Shown: positions 8,101-16,857 of the stretch, in pieces | Layout: each line of letters starts with the position of its first letter | Position numbering within the stretch: the stretch's first letter is position 1 | NCBI GenBank assembly: GCA_028293725.1 | Contig: JAQGOE010000024.1 | Coordinates: forward strand, 1 to 45,054 | Origin: Gammaproteobacteria bacterium | GTDB taxonomy: Bacteria > Pseudomonadota > Gammaproteobacteria > Steroidobacterales > Steroidobacteraceae | Direction: 5' to 3' | Length of the DNA: 45,054 nucleotides | Position numbers and translations under genes: made by a program | Notes under the pieces: model-generated | Database searches by the model: none | What the model saw: only the letters and a program-made list of their open reading frames with translations | What the model was told of the DNA's origin: nothing

Positions 8101-9385
8101 CCAACGCCTCCCCTCGCCAATCCCGTAACGTATTTTTCAGCTTCTTGAGCTGAATCGACAGATCGTGCTCCGGATACAGGCCCGGCGCGTGCATGGGACA
8201 TTTGAAATAAAACGACAGCCATTCCTGGATCCCGCTGCGGCTTGCCCGCGCCGCCAGGTCCGCAAACAGCGCCAGGTCCAGAATGAGCGGCGCCGCCAGA
8301 ATACTGTCGCGGCACAGAAAGTTGACCTTCAGCTGCATCGGATAATTGAGCCAGCCGAACAGGTCGATATTATCCCAGCCTTCCTTGTTATCCCCCCGTG
8401 GCGGGTAGTAGTTGATCTGCACCCGGTGATAGAGATTTCCATAGAGCTCGGGATATAACTCCGGCTGCAGTATGTGGTCCAGCACGCCCTTCTTGGTGAC
8501 CTCCTTGCTGCGGAAACACTCGGGCTCCTCCAGCACCTCGCCGTCCCGGTTACCCAGGATGTTAGTCGAATACCAGCCGCTCACCCCCAGCAACCGCGAT
8601 TTCAGCCCCGGCGCGATAATGGTCTTCAACAAGGTCTGGCCGGTCTTCAGATCCTTGCCCGCTATCGGTACATGCCGCTCCCGCGCCAGCTCCATGAGGG
8701 CCGGCGTATCCACGCCAAGATTGGGCGCCGCGTTAACATACGGCACGCCTTCCTGGAGCGCCGCATAGGCGTAGAGCATACTCGGAGTGAGTGTCACATC
8801 GTCGGCGTCCAGCGCCTGCTCGAACGCCGCCAGACTGCTATGAGCCGCGCCTTCCTCCTGGAAGGCCTCCGTGCTGCCACACCAAAGCACCACCACCCGC
8901 TCGACAGCGCTCTCGCGGATGAAGCCGCGAATATCCGCGCGCAACTGCTCGACCAGATCGCGCTTGCCGCGCCCGTGTTTGATGTTGGGCCCATCGAGTC
9001 GCTTCACATACCGCCGATCGAAGACCGCCGGCCAGGGTCGAACCGCCTCGAGCTGCGGCCGCACCCGATCCAGGAGCGCCGTCTCGATCACATTGGCGGT
9101 CCGGGCCGCCTCGTAGGCGTTATCCTCGAAAATGTCCCAAGCCCCGAACACCAGGTCGTCCAGGCTGGCCAGCGGCACGAAATCGCGGATCGCCGGCGAG
9201 CGATGCTCCGTGCGTTTGCCGAGCCGGATCGTGCCGAGTTGCGTGAGCGAGCCGATCGGCTTCGCGAGCCCCTTCCTGATGGCATGCACACCCGCGATAA
9301 AGGTGGTGCTGACGGCTCCCAGGCCCACGAGCAACACACCCAGTTTGCCCCGTGGCGGAGCGATGTGCACGGCGGGATGTCTCAC
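8069..9385 (-). CDS. ino1: Inositol-3-phosphate synthase
   Basis: A 438-residue myo-inositol-1(3)-phosphate synthase: NAD-dependent cyclisation of glucose-6-phosphate to inositol phosphate in the cytoplasm. The Rossmann motif is VLLVGLGAVSTTFIAG. Family hallmarks follow: VLWCGSTEA, PYVNAAPNLGVDTPAL, the catalytic-region block GKDLKTGQTLLKT, GWYSTNILGNRDG, and NYYPPRGDNKEGWDNIDLFGW. Start evidence is strong: GTG at 9385 follows AGGAGG with a six-base spacer and overlaps the methyltransferase stop in GTGA. Residues upstream in frame are shadow translation of that gene. It is the last gene of the minus-strand operon whose first gene is an inositol monophosphatase, so the two ends of the operon together make free myo-inositol. 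Confidence 0.93.
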   Translation of the reverse strand: MRHPAVHIAPPRGKLGVLLVGLGAVSTTFIAGVHAIRKGLAKPIGSLTQLGTIRLGKRTEHRSPAIRDFVPLASLDDLVFGAWDIFEDNAYEAARTANVIETALLDRVRPQLEAVRPWPAVFDRRYVKRLDGPNIKHGRGKRDLVEQLRADIRGFIRESAVERVVVLWCGSTEAFQEEGAAHSSLAAFEQALDADDVTLTPSMLYAYAALQEGVPYVNAAPNLGVDTPALMELARERHVPIAGKDLKTGQTLLKTIIAPGLKSRLLGVSGWYSTNILGNRDGEVLEEPECFRSKEVTKKGVLDHILQPELYPELYGNLYHRVQINYYPPRGDNKEGWDNIDLFGWLNYPMQLKVNFLCRDSILAAPLILDLALFADLAARASRSGIQEWLSFYFKCPMHAPGLYPEHDLSIQLKKLKNTLRDWRGEALVTHLGAEYYD

Positions 9386-9397
9386 GGTCGACCTCCT
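9382..9397 (-). promoter_or_regulatory. Coupled ribosome binding site and GTGA stop-start overlap for ino1
   Basis: AGGAGG (9397-9392) is written into the last codons of the methyltransferase, six bases before the GTG start of ino1. Stop and start share GTGA (9385-9382). This fixes the ino1 start and implies translational coupling. Confidence 0.8.
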
Positions 9398-10239
9398 GTT
9401 GCGAATAAGGCCTGCAGCTCGGCTGCGCGCAACTGCTTCCCGACGTGCGGCTCGTCGAGATTGGGCTCGCAGACATAGATCTCGTGCCCCGGGCGCGCCA
9501 CGATGCTGAAGCCGGCCGAGCGCACCATCCCCTCCACGCAGGCGTGATTGGGCGCCCACCAGTTGGTGGGATCGCCAGCCAGCGAATGTTCTATGAACGC
9601 CATGCATGGCCAGCCCGGGCGTTCGAGCCAACTCCGCTCGAACAGCCCGATGGAGGCTGGCGGTTGCAGGATGTCATTCCCGGGCATGGTCAGGGTTTGC
9701 AACACCAGCTGCCGCCCGGTCAACTCCCGTAAAATGTCGAGCGCGAGCAACGGATGCCGCAAGTGATACAGCACCCCGAGAAACCACACCAGGTCGAACC
9801 GTTCCCCACGCCGCGCCAGCTCGTACACAGACCCTTCACGGAATGCGATCTTCCCCTCCAGTCCATACTCCCGCGCAGCCCATCGGGCCTGCCGCAGATA
9901 ATGTACATCGATGTCGAGACTGGTGACCTCCGCGCCGCGGCGTGCGAGCTCGAAGCTGTAGAAGCCGGCGTTGCAGCCTACATCCAGCACACGCCACCCT
10001 GTCAGATCGTCCGGCACGAAAGGCGCGATCTGCCGCCACTTCACCATTGGAAAATCACCCAATGGGTGGTCCGGGGCCGTCTGCGCGCCATCGGGTAGAT
10101 GAAGATTGTGGAACCATGGCGCGAGACTGTCGATCTCCGAGCGGCTCCCTGCGTCGACCGGCGCAGCGATCCCCCCACCTATGCTCCCATCTCGCCCCGA
10201 CGCTGCCCCCGGCTTCCCGATTTGCGGCTCCTGGCTCAT
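9382..10239 (-). CDS. Class I SAM-dependent methyltransferase
   Basis: A 285-residue methyltransferase, distantly like the CmoB/UbiG group. SAM motif I is VLDVGCNAGFYSFELARRG, motif II is the acidic SLDIDVHYL, and FDLVWFLGVLYHLRHPLLAL is the post-I/motif IV region, with NWWAPNHACVEGMVRSAGF as the usual C-terminal substrate lid. An N-terminal WFHNLHLPDG block precedes the Rossmann fold, as in CmoB-like proteins. The start is ATG 10239 with GGGGAG ahead of it, seven bases after the stop of the upstream glycosyltransferase. Lying between glycosyltransferases and ino1, it is a candidate for O-methylating a sugar or cyclitol. The acceptor is inference only. Confidence 0.85.
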   Translation of the reverse strand: MSQEPQIGKPGAASGRDGSIGGGIAAPVDAGSRSEIDSLAPWFHNLHLPDGAQTAPDHPLGDFPMVKWRQIAPFVPDDLTGWRVLDVGCNAGFYSFELARRGAEVTSLDIDVHYLRQARWAAREYGLEGKIAFREGSVYELARRGERFDLVWFLGVLYHLRHPLLALDILRELTGRQLVLQTLTMPGNDILQPPASIGLFERSWLERPGWPCMAFIEHSLAGDPTNWWAPNHACVEGMVRSAGFSIVARPGHEIYVCEPNLDEPHVGKQLRAAELQALFATGGRP

Positions 10240-10246
10240 AACTCCC

Positions 10247-11389
10247 CTACATCCGAACCGTCGCGCCGCGGTCGACCGGCGTCCGACTGTAGCGACGGGG
10301 CGCATCCCGTTCGCCTACCGTCCGCCACACATAGGCTTCGAGTTCGCTCGCACGATAATCGGCGGTGTGTTGCGCTAACACGCGCCGACGAGCGCGCGTT
10401 GCGACTTCCTCCAACATTGTCGCGTCGAGCTCCTGAAGATACGCAAGCACTTCCTGTGTCGAGCGCGCGACGAGAATCTCCCGGTCCGGTGTAAAAAACT
10501 CCTGCAATCCCGGCCATTCGTCCGTGATGATCGGAATACCGCAGGCGGCGGCCTCGAACAGCCGCACGCTCGGCGAGTAGCCACTCTCCACCATATCCGC
10601 CCGAGTGACATTCAGGGTGAAGCGCTGACGGTTGTAAAACTTTCGATGCGCCGCCGGCACCAGGTGCTCGACCCGCGCGACATTGACGGGCCACTCGAGA
10701 GTGGGAGGATATTGCGAACCGGACACGCAGAATGACCCCTCGCGCCACTGTCGCGCTGGCTCGAGCAGTAGACGCTCCAACGCGGGTTGCCGATCCGCGC
10801 TGTAGGTGCCGAGATATCCCAAGTCGTAATACTTGGCCGACTGCCATACGGGGAAATAGCCGGCAGGGTCCACACTGCAGTAGAGCGGTTGTGCCCGACG
10901 GGCACCGAACTGATCCCGCAGCCTCTGCAGGACCGGACCTCCCGCAAAAGACAGGTACAGGTCGAACTTCGGCACGAGCGCCGGCGCGAGATAGTCGCAT
11001 TCCCCTCGCGCGAGCTGCCCGATCGTCACGGGCGTGTCGATGTCATAAAAGGCCAACAGCCCACCGACCCGTGGCAATAGCCATTCGATGACACGGCTGC
11101 CTTCCGGTACGTAAGACCCCACGATAACGAGATCGGCGCGGGCGATATCGGCACTGTATTGCTCGAGCTCATCGAGACGGGAATAAAGCCTTACATCGCA
11201 GTAGCTCGGCTTAGGCAAGTCGCGACTGTTGGCATACCACGGCACGTCCCGCTCGAGGAACCGGACGCGATGCCCCCGCCGGGCCAGTGCGCGCACCAGC
11301 GCCCGATAAGTCGTAGCATGGCCGTTCCCCCAAGCCGAGGTGATGGACAGACCAAGAACCACAATGTCCAGAGGATGTCCGATTCTCAT
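10247..11389 (-). CDS. CgeB-type glycosyltransferase (paralogue 2)
   Basis: A 380-residue GT-B glycosyltransferase, clearly paralogous to the product of 6149-7306. Shared blocks include GLSITSAWGNGHATTYRAL, FLERDVPWY, FYDIDTPVTIGQL, GYLGTYSADRQPALERLLLEPAR, FTLNVTRADMVESGYSPS, and the C-terminal RLFEAAACGIPIITDEWPGLQEFFTP, with the EAAACG/E donor-site pattern intact. The start codon overlaps the stop of paralogue 3 in ATGA, so it is translationally coupled. Being in the same subfamily as paralogue 1 but on the opposite strand suggests local duplication followed by rearrangement. Donor and acceptor are unknown. Confidence 0.85.
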   Translation of the reverse strand: MRIGHPLDIVVLGLSITSAWGNGHATTYRALVRALARRGHRVRFLERDVPWYANSRDLPKPSYCDVRLYSRLDELEQYSADIARADLVIVGSYVPEGSRVIEWLLPRVGGLLAFYDIDTPVTIGQLARGECDYLAPALVPKFDLYLSFAGGPVLQRLRDQFGARRAQPLYCSVDPAGYFPVWQSAKYYDLGYLGTYSADRQPALERLLLEPARQWREGSFCVSGSQYPPTLEWPVNVARVEHLVPAAHRKFYNRQRFTLNVTRADMVESGYSPSVRLFEAAACGIPIITDEWPGLQEFFTPDREILVARSTQEVLAYLQELDATMLEEVATRARRRVLAQHTADYRASELEAYVWRTVGERDAPRRYSRTPVDRGATVRM

Positions 11390-12480
11390 GCGGCGACTTC
11401 CGTAGAACCTCTGGCCTCGAGAACGGCCTCCACTTCGAGAGCCCGTCGGGAGTAGGTGTGATGCGCCAACACCCTGCGCAAGGCGGCCTGTCCGATCCGG
11501 CGCGCGCTGGAGGCATCCAATGTCTCGAGATGCGCCGCCACTTCAGCGCCGTCGTGTGCGACCAAAACCTCCCGGCCCGGCTCCAAGAAGAACTCGATTC
11601 CCTCCCACGCGTCGACTATCAGACACGCACCCGCTCCCGCCGCCTCGAACACCCGCGTCGGTGGAGAGAACCCCGTGCGAGCCATGCTTTCGCGGTTGAT
11701 GTTGATGACCGCCCGTGGCGTGCAGTTGAAGGCATTGTGCTCGTTACTGGAGAGGTGTCCGAGGCGCCGCACGTTCGCTGGCGCGCCTGCTTGCTCATCC
11801 CAACCGTTACCCCCGAGCAGAAACACCGCATCCGCCAGCACTCGGGCCGGTTTAAAAAAGAATTCCCGCACCCGCGCCTCCCGATCCGGCAGCCGATTTC
11901 CCAAGAAGCCCAACAGCCCGGAAAACCGTGGGTCGGGATCGGCGGGATGGTGCGTCAGCGGATCCAGGGCGTTATAAATCGGTACACAGGCGCGCGCCCC
12001 GAGCGAGCTGTATTCCCAGACGACCGCGTCGCCCCCACCGTACGTAAAGACCAGATCGTACCGGGGAATGAGCGCTCGAAAGGCATCCTGCGGATCTGAC
12101 GCGACGCGCTCCAGCGTGGCGGGAGCGTCCACGTCCCAGAACACGATGACATTCCCCGGGCGCCGTAAAGACAACACCTCGCGCTCGAGCCACTCGTCGT
12201 TGACCCCGACACCACTCGCCTTGACGATCACATCTGCAGTCCGCGCCGCCTCGAGCGCGCGCTGCACCTCCCGCGGCGGATAGACGACGACCCGCGCCCA
12301 GGCCGGATCATCGATGTCCCGATGAGCCTGGCGCTCGAAAGCGTCAGGCTCATAAAACGTGACCCGGTGTCCCAGCGCATGCATCGCGCGGATGATCCCG
12401 CGATAATACGTCGCCGCCCCGTTCCAGTACGCCGACACCAGGCTCGAGCCGAAGAACGCGATGTTGAAATTGTGCCGCAT
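11386..12480 (-). CDS. CgeB-type glycosyltransferase (paralogue 3)
   Basis: A 364-residue GT-B protein of the same broad family but more diverged. N-terminal IAFFGSSLVSAYWNGAATYYRG parallels the W-G/N-G-H-A-T block of paralogues 1 and 2. The middle holds FWDVDAPATLERV, DLVFTYGGGDAVV and LLGFLGNRLPDREARV. The C-terminal domain contains NINRESMARTGFSPPTRVFEAAGAGACLIVDAWEGIEFFLEP: the EAA-GAG-A variant of the nucleotide-sugar loop plus the downstream acidic residue. Five bases separate it from paralogue 4 upstream, and it overlaps paralogue 2 downstream by four. No signal peptide or membrane segment is seen, so it acts in the cytoplasm. Confidence 0.82.
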   Translation of the reverse strand: MRHNFNIAFFGSSLVSAYWNGAATYYRGIIRAMHALGHRVTFYEPDAFERQAHRDIDDPAWARVVVYPPREVQRALEAARTADVIVKASGVGVNDEWLEREVLSLRRPGNVIVFWDVDAPATLERVASDPQDAFRALIPRYDLVFTYGGGDAVVWEYSSLGARACVPIYNALDPLTHHPADPDPRFSGLLGFLGNRLPDREARVREFFFKPARVLADAVFLLGGNGWDEQAGAPANVRRLGHLSSNEHNAFNCTPRAVININRESMARTGFSPPTRVFEAAGAGACLIVDAWEGIEFFLEPGREVLVAHDGAEVAAHLETLDASSARRIGQAALRRVLAHHTYSRRALEVEAVLEARGSTEVAA

Positions 12481-12485
12481 TGTGT

Positions 12486-13658
12486 TTACGCCAGGGTTGC
12501 ATCCAGAGGTGACATCCGCGCCACGCCGTTATCGCCGCCCGGACCCTCGGCGGCTCGGGCGCCGCCATCCGCATTCAACTCACGGCAGATCGACAGCAAC
12601 TCGCGCGCCCGATGAGCACACGTATGCCGTTCCAGGATCGTCCGCAGTCCGTTGGCTGCCAGTGAACGGGCGTAGTCCGGCTCCGAGCACAAGCGCCGCA
12701 GCTCGCGGCGCATCTGTTGGCCATCCGAGGCGACGAGGTAATCTTTCCCGGGATTGAACAGCCCTTCAGAGTCCTCCCACGGTGCGCTCACCAACGGAAT
12801 GCCACACGCGAGCGCCTCGAACATCCGGATGGTGGGTATTCCCGGCAACTGCTCCCGATAGAAGCGGCGCGGCACATGCACCGTAACCTGCGCGATACTG
12901 AACACGGTCGGGACGCGAAAGTTCGCGGTCCAGCCGGCATACTCGATCCCCGCACCCTGCAGCGCAGCCAACGCCTCCGCGGGGTAACGCACGCCATACA
13001 GGCGTGCACGCAACTGCAGCGACCGAACCGGCTCGATGAGAAACTCGGCCAACTCCCGCGCCCGCTCGCCATCGCCCCAATTGCCGACCCAGACGAGATC
13101 CAACAGCTTGGGGGTAACACTCTCCAGAGGGTGGAAAATACGGACATCGGCGGCTTCATGCCACGTCCATGCCCGTGCAGCCGAAGCGCGCTCCTCGTAA
13201 ATCCGCCGCAACACCTCACCGAAGGCGAGCACCCCATCATAATTTGACAGATCATGAGCACCCGACTCCTGGGGAGCGCTAACCGCACGATGATGAGTAT
13301 CGTGAAACAGAAGCCGGTACCCCGAGCGCCGCCGATGCAGGCCGAGTCTCTGCACCAACTTCGGATCCGTCCACTCGTGCACGATCACGACATCCGCGCC
13401 GTCCAGCACCACATCGAGATCGAGCTCGTCCACCTCGTAAAACGAGGTGCGCAAATGAGGATAGGCGGCACAAAAGTGGGCCACGGCGCCCGCCCCCTGT
13501 TGTTCCTTCAGATTGTGCAGACTCCAGCCATCCGCCTGCTCGAAGACCGCTACGGAGTGACCGAGAGCCAGCAGCTCCGTGCACACCCCCCTCAGAAAGT
13601 GAGCGTTACCATGGTTCCAGTCCGACACCAGGGAGTGATAGAACAGTACGAAGCGCAT
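12486..13658 (-). CDS. CgeB-type glycosyltransferase (paralogue 4)
   Basis: A 390-residue GT-B protein. N-terminal VLFYHSLVSDWNHGNAHFLRG keeps the W-N-H/G-N-A pattern of its neighbours. The middle contains VVIVHEWTDPKLVQRL and LLFHDTHHRAVS, and the C-terminal half holds LLDLVWVGNWGDGERAREL, HVPRRFYREQLPGIPTIRMFEALACGIPLVSAPW and EGLFNPGKDYLVASDG: a CgeB-like donor domain with the conserved MFEALACGIP loop. The start ATG 13658 is preceded by GGGAGG and AGAGGA purine tracts; residues further upstream in frame are shadow translation of the GT4 gene. It lies eight bases after the GT4 stop. The Gly-rich last 25 residues look unstructured. Confidence 0.82.
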   Translation of the reverse strand: MRFVLFYHSLVSDWNHGNAHFLRGVCTELLALGHSVAVFEQADGWSLHNLKEQQGAGAVAHFCAAYPHLRTSFYEVDELDLDVVLDGADVVIVHEWTDPKLVQRLGLHRRRSGYRLLFHDTHHRAVSAPQESGAHDLSNYDGVLAFGEVLRRIYEERASAARAWTWHEAADVRIFHPLESVTPKLLDLVWVGNWGDGERARELAEFLIEPVRSLQLRARLYGVRYPAEALAALQGAGIEYAGWTANFRVPTVFSIAQVTVHVPRRFYREQLPGIPTIRMFEALACGIPLVSAPWEDSEGLFNPGKDYLVASDGQQMRRELRRLCSEPDYARSLAANGLRTILERHTCAHRARELLSICRELNADGGARAAEGPGGDNGVARMSPLDATLA

Positions 13659-13666
13659 AGGTCCTC

Positions 13667-14806
13667 TCACCTCCCGTTTACGGCCGAACGGAGGCGGCCC
13701 CGTTGAGTGCGAATCAGCGACCTTCCGCCGCCCCCCGGACGGGCACGCAACAGCTTCCGATATAGCCCCAAATACTCCAGCACGAAGCGCGATGGCTTGA
13801 GCTGTTGCGCGCGGCCCATTGCACGCGCCGCGAGCGCGCAACGCAGCGAATCGTTCGCCAGCAACTCATTCAACGTGTCCCGCAACGCACTGACATCATC
13901 GGGCGACACATACCGCGCTGCAGTTCCCCAGACTTCCCGCAGACTGTCGATATCCCCGAGAACCAGCGCGCACCCGGACAGCGCAGCCTCGAGAGCCGTC
14001 AACCCAAAAGGCTCATAACGGGCCGGCAGCGCGTACACGGCGGCTCTTGAATACCACCCGGCCAACTCCTCTGCGCCCAGCGCCCCCAGCAAACGCACTT
14101 CTGGAACGTTCACGGACTGACCGTTAGGACTGACTGTCTCTCCCGCAACCACAATGGGGGCTGCCACACCGGGTGCCACGGCCGCGAGCGCAGCGACGTT
14201 CTTCGCGCCGTCCCATACTCGCCCGGCCGACAGAACCAACCTCTCTTTGGGGCCTTTCCGGAAGAGCGTGTGGCTGCGCGCGTTATGGACTACCGCGGTC
14301 TGGCGGAACGGCCCGTAGTAGCGCTCCAACTCCCGCAACATCGCCAAAGTGGGAGCGACCACGAGGCGAGCCGCTCTCAGACTCTCCCTGACGCGCCGCC
14401 GGTACAGCCCCCACTCGGCGGGCATTTCCTCCTGAAGCACGGCAGCCCACCACGAAAGCACACATGAATGCCCCACACTCAGCACCGCTGCCCTCCAGGG
14501 GAGATCGGCGTGAACGAGATGGTTGAGATGCACGATGTCGGGTTCCGTCTCCCGCTCGAGCGATAGCAGCCATTGCCCGGCGACCTCGAGATCCTCCCAG
14601 GGATCGGCCATCCACTCGAGCCGGAAACTCGACGGATAAAGCGTGACACCTTCTAACCTGGAGAGTTGCGCGCGTTGAGCGCGCGACGGCTCTCCTCCGA
14701 GCGTCGCCAGGCAGACCTGCACATGATGCGAATTGAGCGCCGCGCACAGCTCGACCGTGTAATGCCAGACACCGCCGATCGGATCGGTTGTCATCAGAAC
14801 TTTCAT
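13667..14806 (-). CDS. GT4-family glycosyltransferase
   Basis: A 379-residue retaining GT-B glycosyltransferase. The N-terminal acceptor domain starts VLMTTDPIGGVWHYTVEL, a glycine-rich loop typical of GT4 enzymes, and includes DIVHLNHLVHADLPW. The C-terminal donor domain shows LVLSAGRVWDGAKNV and the E-x7-E motif in ARYEPFGLTALEAALSG, where both glutamates are present. It is the only classical GT4 member in a run of CgeB-type enzymes and may catalyse the first or last glycosylation. The C-terminal 30 residues are basic (RARPGGGGRSL) and could contact acidic phospholipid. It follows the Gfo/Idh/MocA gene by 24 bases in the same operon, without a good Shine-Dalgarno. Confidence 0.85.
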   Translation of the reverse strand: MKVLMTTDPIGGVWHYTVELCAALNSHHVQVCLATLGGEPSRAQRAQLSRLEGVTLYPSSFRLEWMADPWEDLEVAGQWLLSLERETEPDIVHLNHLVHADLPWRAAVLSVGHSCVLSWWAAVLQEEMPAEWGLYRRRVRESLRAARLVVAPTLAMLRELERYYGPFRQTAVVHNARSHTLFRKGPKERLVLSAGRVWDGAKNVAALAAVAPGVAAPIVVAGETVSPNGQSVNVPEVRLLGALGAEELAGWYSRAAVYALPARYEPFGLTALEAALSGCALVLGDIDSLREVWGTAARYVSPDDVSALRDTLNELLANDSLRCALAARAMGRAQQLKPSRFVLEYLGLYRKLLRARPGGGGRSLIRTQRGRLRSAVNGR

Positions 14807-14830
14807 AATGTCGGAAAGGCCATGACTCTC

Positions 14831-15880
14831 TCACCGCCCGTAAATCGCATCGACCAGCTCGGCGACCTCCACCAGCCGCTGCGACTCCTCATCGAACCTG
14901 GGATTGACCGCCAGCTGCCGCGACCAGGAGACCGCCGCCCGACCCCCCCACTTGTCTGGACCGCTCGCGAGCACCCGACGTGCCGTCCCCTCGCAATGCT
15001 CCATCGTAAAATCGTAAAACGACCCCCGGACATTGCGCAAAATACCCGCCCCGCGCGTTCCATAGAAAGCCGCCTCGATCACGGCATCCTGCCCCGCTGA
15101 CAAACGCCATGAGCAGGCGATGCGCGCCGTGACCTCACCCTCGAACTGCACCTGCGCGAAGGCGTGGTCCTCGAGCTCGCGCGCGGGCTTGCTGAGCAAC
15201 CTGCCACCGGCATGCAGCCGGCTGTCCACGCGGGCGACCCTGGGATAATCGAGCACCAACAACAGTAAATCGGCCAGGTGAATCCCCAGATCCATCACAC
15301 ACCCGCCGCCCGACTGCCGCAGGTCGTAAAACCACGGCTTGTCAGGTCCGTACGCGTTATGAAATACGAGATCCGCTGCGAAGATCTCCCCGAGAGCCCC
15401 GCTGCGCGTGAGCTCCACGAGCTGTGAAACACCCGCCACCGTGCGGTAGCAAAAATCAACCGCCAACAGCCGATCGTGATCGCGTGCTGTCGAGATCGTT
15501 TTCGCCACTTCGAACCCCGTTGCCGCCAGCGGTTTCTGACAGAACACCGCCCGATTGCGGGCCAGTGCCGCCATCGTCTGCTGCGCATGTTGCCCACTTG
15601 GCGTGGCGATCACCACTCCATCCAACTCCTGTGCCAGCAACTCGTCAAAACTCTTTACCACCCGCGCATCGGGGGCCTGCTCCGTGACTGCGCGCACGGC
15701 ACTACAGGCCGCATCGCGGTTGAGATCGGTGATGCAGACAATCTCCGCCGCACCGTCTTCGGCAACAGCCTGCAGCCGATTGAGCCCAATCCACCCCACG
15801 CCCGCGAAGCCGATGCGAGGTCGCCGCAGGGCGGTACCTGCTACTGCCCCGATCGCGCCGTCTCGCGTAGCGACGTTCAT
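14831..15880 (-). CDS. Gfo/Idh/MocA family oxidoreductase
   Basis: A 349-residue NAD(P)-dependent dehydrogenase of the glucose-fructose oxidoreductase/inositol dehydrogenase family. The Rossmann motif is IGFAGVGWIGLNRLQA, followed by VVIATPSGQHAQ and CQKPLAATGFEVA, where the usual EKP is QKP with the lysine kept. The C-terminal catalytic segment contains LRQSGGGCVMDLGIHLADLLL with the typical D-x-x-x-H pair. Family members oxidise sugars, sugar nucleotides or inositols. Next to an inositol biosynthesis pair, a cyclitol substrate is attractive but unproven. The start ATG shares ATGA with the stop of the zinc-dehydrogenase gene, and residues upstream in frame belong to that gene's shadow. Confidence 0.87.
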   Translation of the reverse strand: MNVATRDGAIGAVAGTALRRPRIGFAGVGWIGLNRLQAVAEDGAAEIVCITDLNRDAACSAVRAVTEQAPDARVVKSFDELLAQELDGVVIATPSGQHAQQTMAALARNRAVFCQKPLAATGFEVAKTISTARDHDRLLAVDFCYRTVAGVSQLVELTRSGALGEIFAADLVFHNAYGPDKPWFYDLRQSGGGCVMDLGIHLADLLLLVLDYPRVARVDSRLHAGGRLLSKPARELEDHAFAQVQFEGEVTARIACSWRLSAGQDAVIEAAFYGTRGAGILRNVRGSFYDFTMEHCEGTARRVLASGPDKWGGRAAVSWSRQLAVNPRFDEESQRLVEVAELVDAIYGR

Positions 15881-16857
15881 GGAAACACCACGAGTGCTTT
15901 GAGGAAGCCGTCGGGCCGATGCGCCAGCGCATCGAACGCCGCCGAGATCTCCTCCAGGGGAAACTGATGCGTGAACAGCCGGGACGGATCGAACCCTCCA
16001 TTGACCACGAGGTCGACCGCCTCCTCCATGCCCCGCCGGTATTGCGCCGGGTCGCGCTCGTGCGCGTTGATTACATCGAGGCCACGCCAGTTCCATTGCT
16101 GGAGGTTCACCCGCCGGTCGCCGTCCTGGTGATACCCGCCTATGACCAGGCGCGCACGGACCGCCGTGAGCTCCGAGGCCACATCGAGCGCCGCCTGCGA
16201 TCCGACACATTCGATCACGCGCTCATAACCGTCGGCCTTGACACATCTCCGGGCATTCCGCACCGCTCGCGCGGAGTCCTCCAGCCGGACCATCGCAGTG
16301 GCCCCGAGCTCCTCCGCCAACTCGAGCGCGAAGGGTCGGCGTGACAACGCCACGACCCGAGCACCAGCCCGTACCGCCAGCGCTGTCAACATTGCCCCGA
16401 GAAAACCCACACCGACGATGGCGACATTCTGGCCGGCGGAAATCTCGCTGCGCCGGAAAATATTCACGGCACAGGCTAACGGCTCCCCGGGAAACGGCTT
16501 TCCTGCCAGCGCCGGAGGCAACTTCAGCAGTGCCTCGGGAGCGGCCACATCGCGTTCCGCGAAAGCCTGTTCGGACAGCAGCGCCACCCGATCCCCGACC
16601 GCGAAATCCGTTACGCCTTCGCCCACCGAATCCACGATCCCCCACCCCTCATGCCCGGGAGTCCCCGGCTCGAGCGGATAGTGAAACCAAGGACGGCCCT
16701 CCCAAACCGGTAGGTTGGAGCCACACACCCCACAGCCCTCCAGCCTCACCCGCACCTTGCCGTTCTCGGCGGGCTCCATCTCGAGCTCTTCGAGCGTGAT
16801 CTCTCCAGGCGCCCGGAAGCGCGCGGCCCGTGAAACAACGTCGCTGCGCCCGCTCAT
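15877..16857 (-). CDS. Medium-chain (zinc-type) alcohol dehydrogenase family protein
   Basis: A 326-residue MDR protein. GCGVCGSNLPVWEG carries the first catalytic-zinc cysteine and PGTPGHEGWG the histidine ligand. GEPLACAVNIF is the region of the third ligand. The NAD-binding fold has VAIVGVGFLGAML. The four-cysteine structural zinc lobe found in many MDR dehydrogenases is absent: the segment after VGDRVALL contains none of it, so only a catalytic zinc is expected. The substrate is presumably a polyol, sugar or cyclitol, as in threonine/sorbitol dehydrogenase relatives. ATG 16857 overlaps the upstream epimerase stop in ATGA, and the gene overlaps the Gfo/Idh/MocA gene in the same way. The two dehydrogenases are likely partners in one oxidation-reduction step. 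Confidence 0.85.
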   Translation of the reverse strand: MSGRSDVVSRAARFRAPGEITLEELEMEPAENGKVRVRLEGCGVCGSNLPVWEGRPWFHYPLEPGTPGHEGWGIVDSVGEGVTDFAVGDRVALLSEQAFAERDVAAPEALLKLPPALAGKPFPGEPLACAVNIFRRSEISAGQNVAIVGVGFLGAMLTALAVRAGARVVALSRRPFALELAEELGATAMVRLEDSARAVRNARRCVKADGYERVIECVGSQAALDVASELTAVRARLVIGGYHQDGDRRVNLQQWNWRGLDVINAHERDPAQYRRGMEEAVDLVVNGGFDPSRLFTHQFPLEEISAAFDALAHRPDGFLKALVVFP

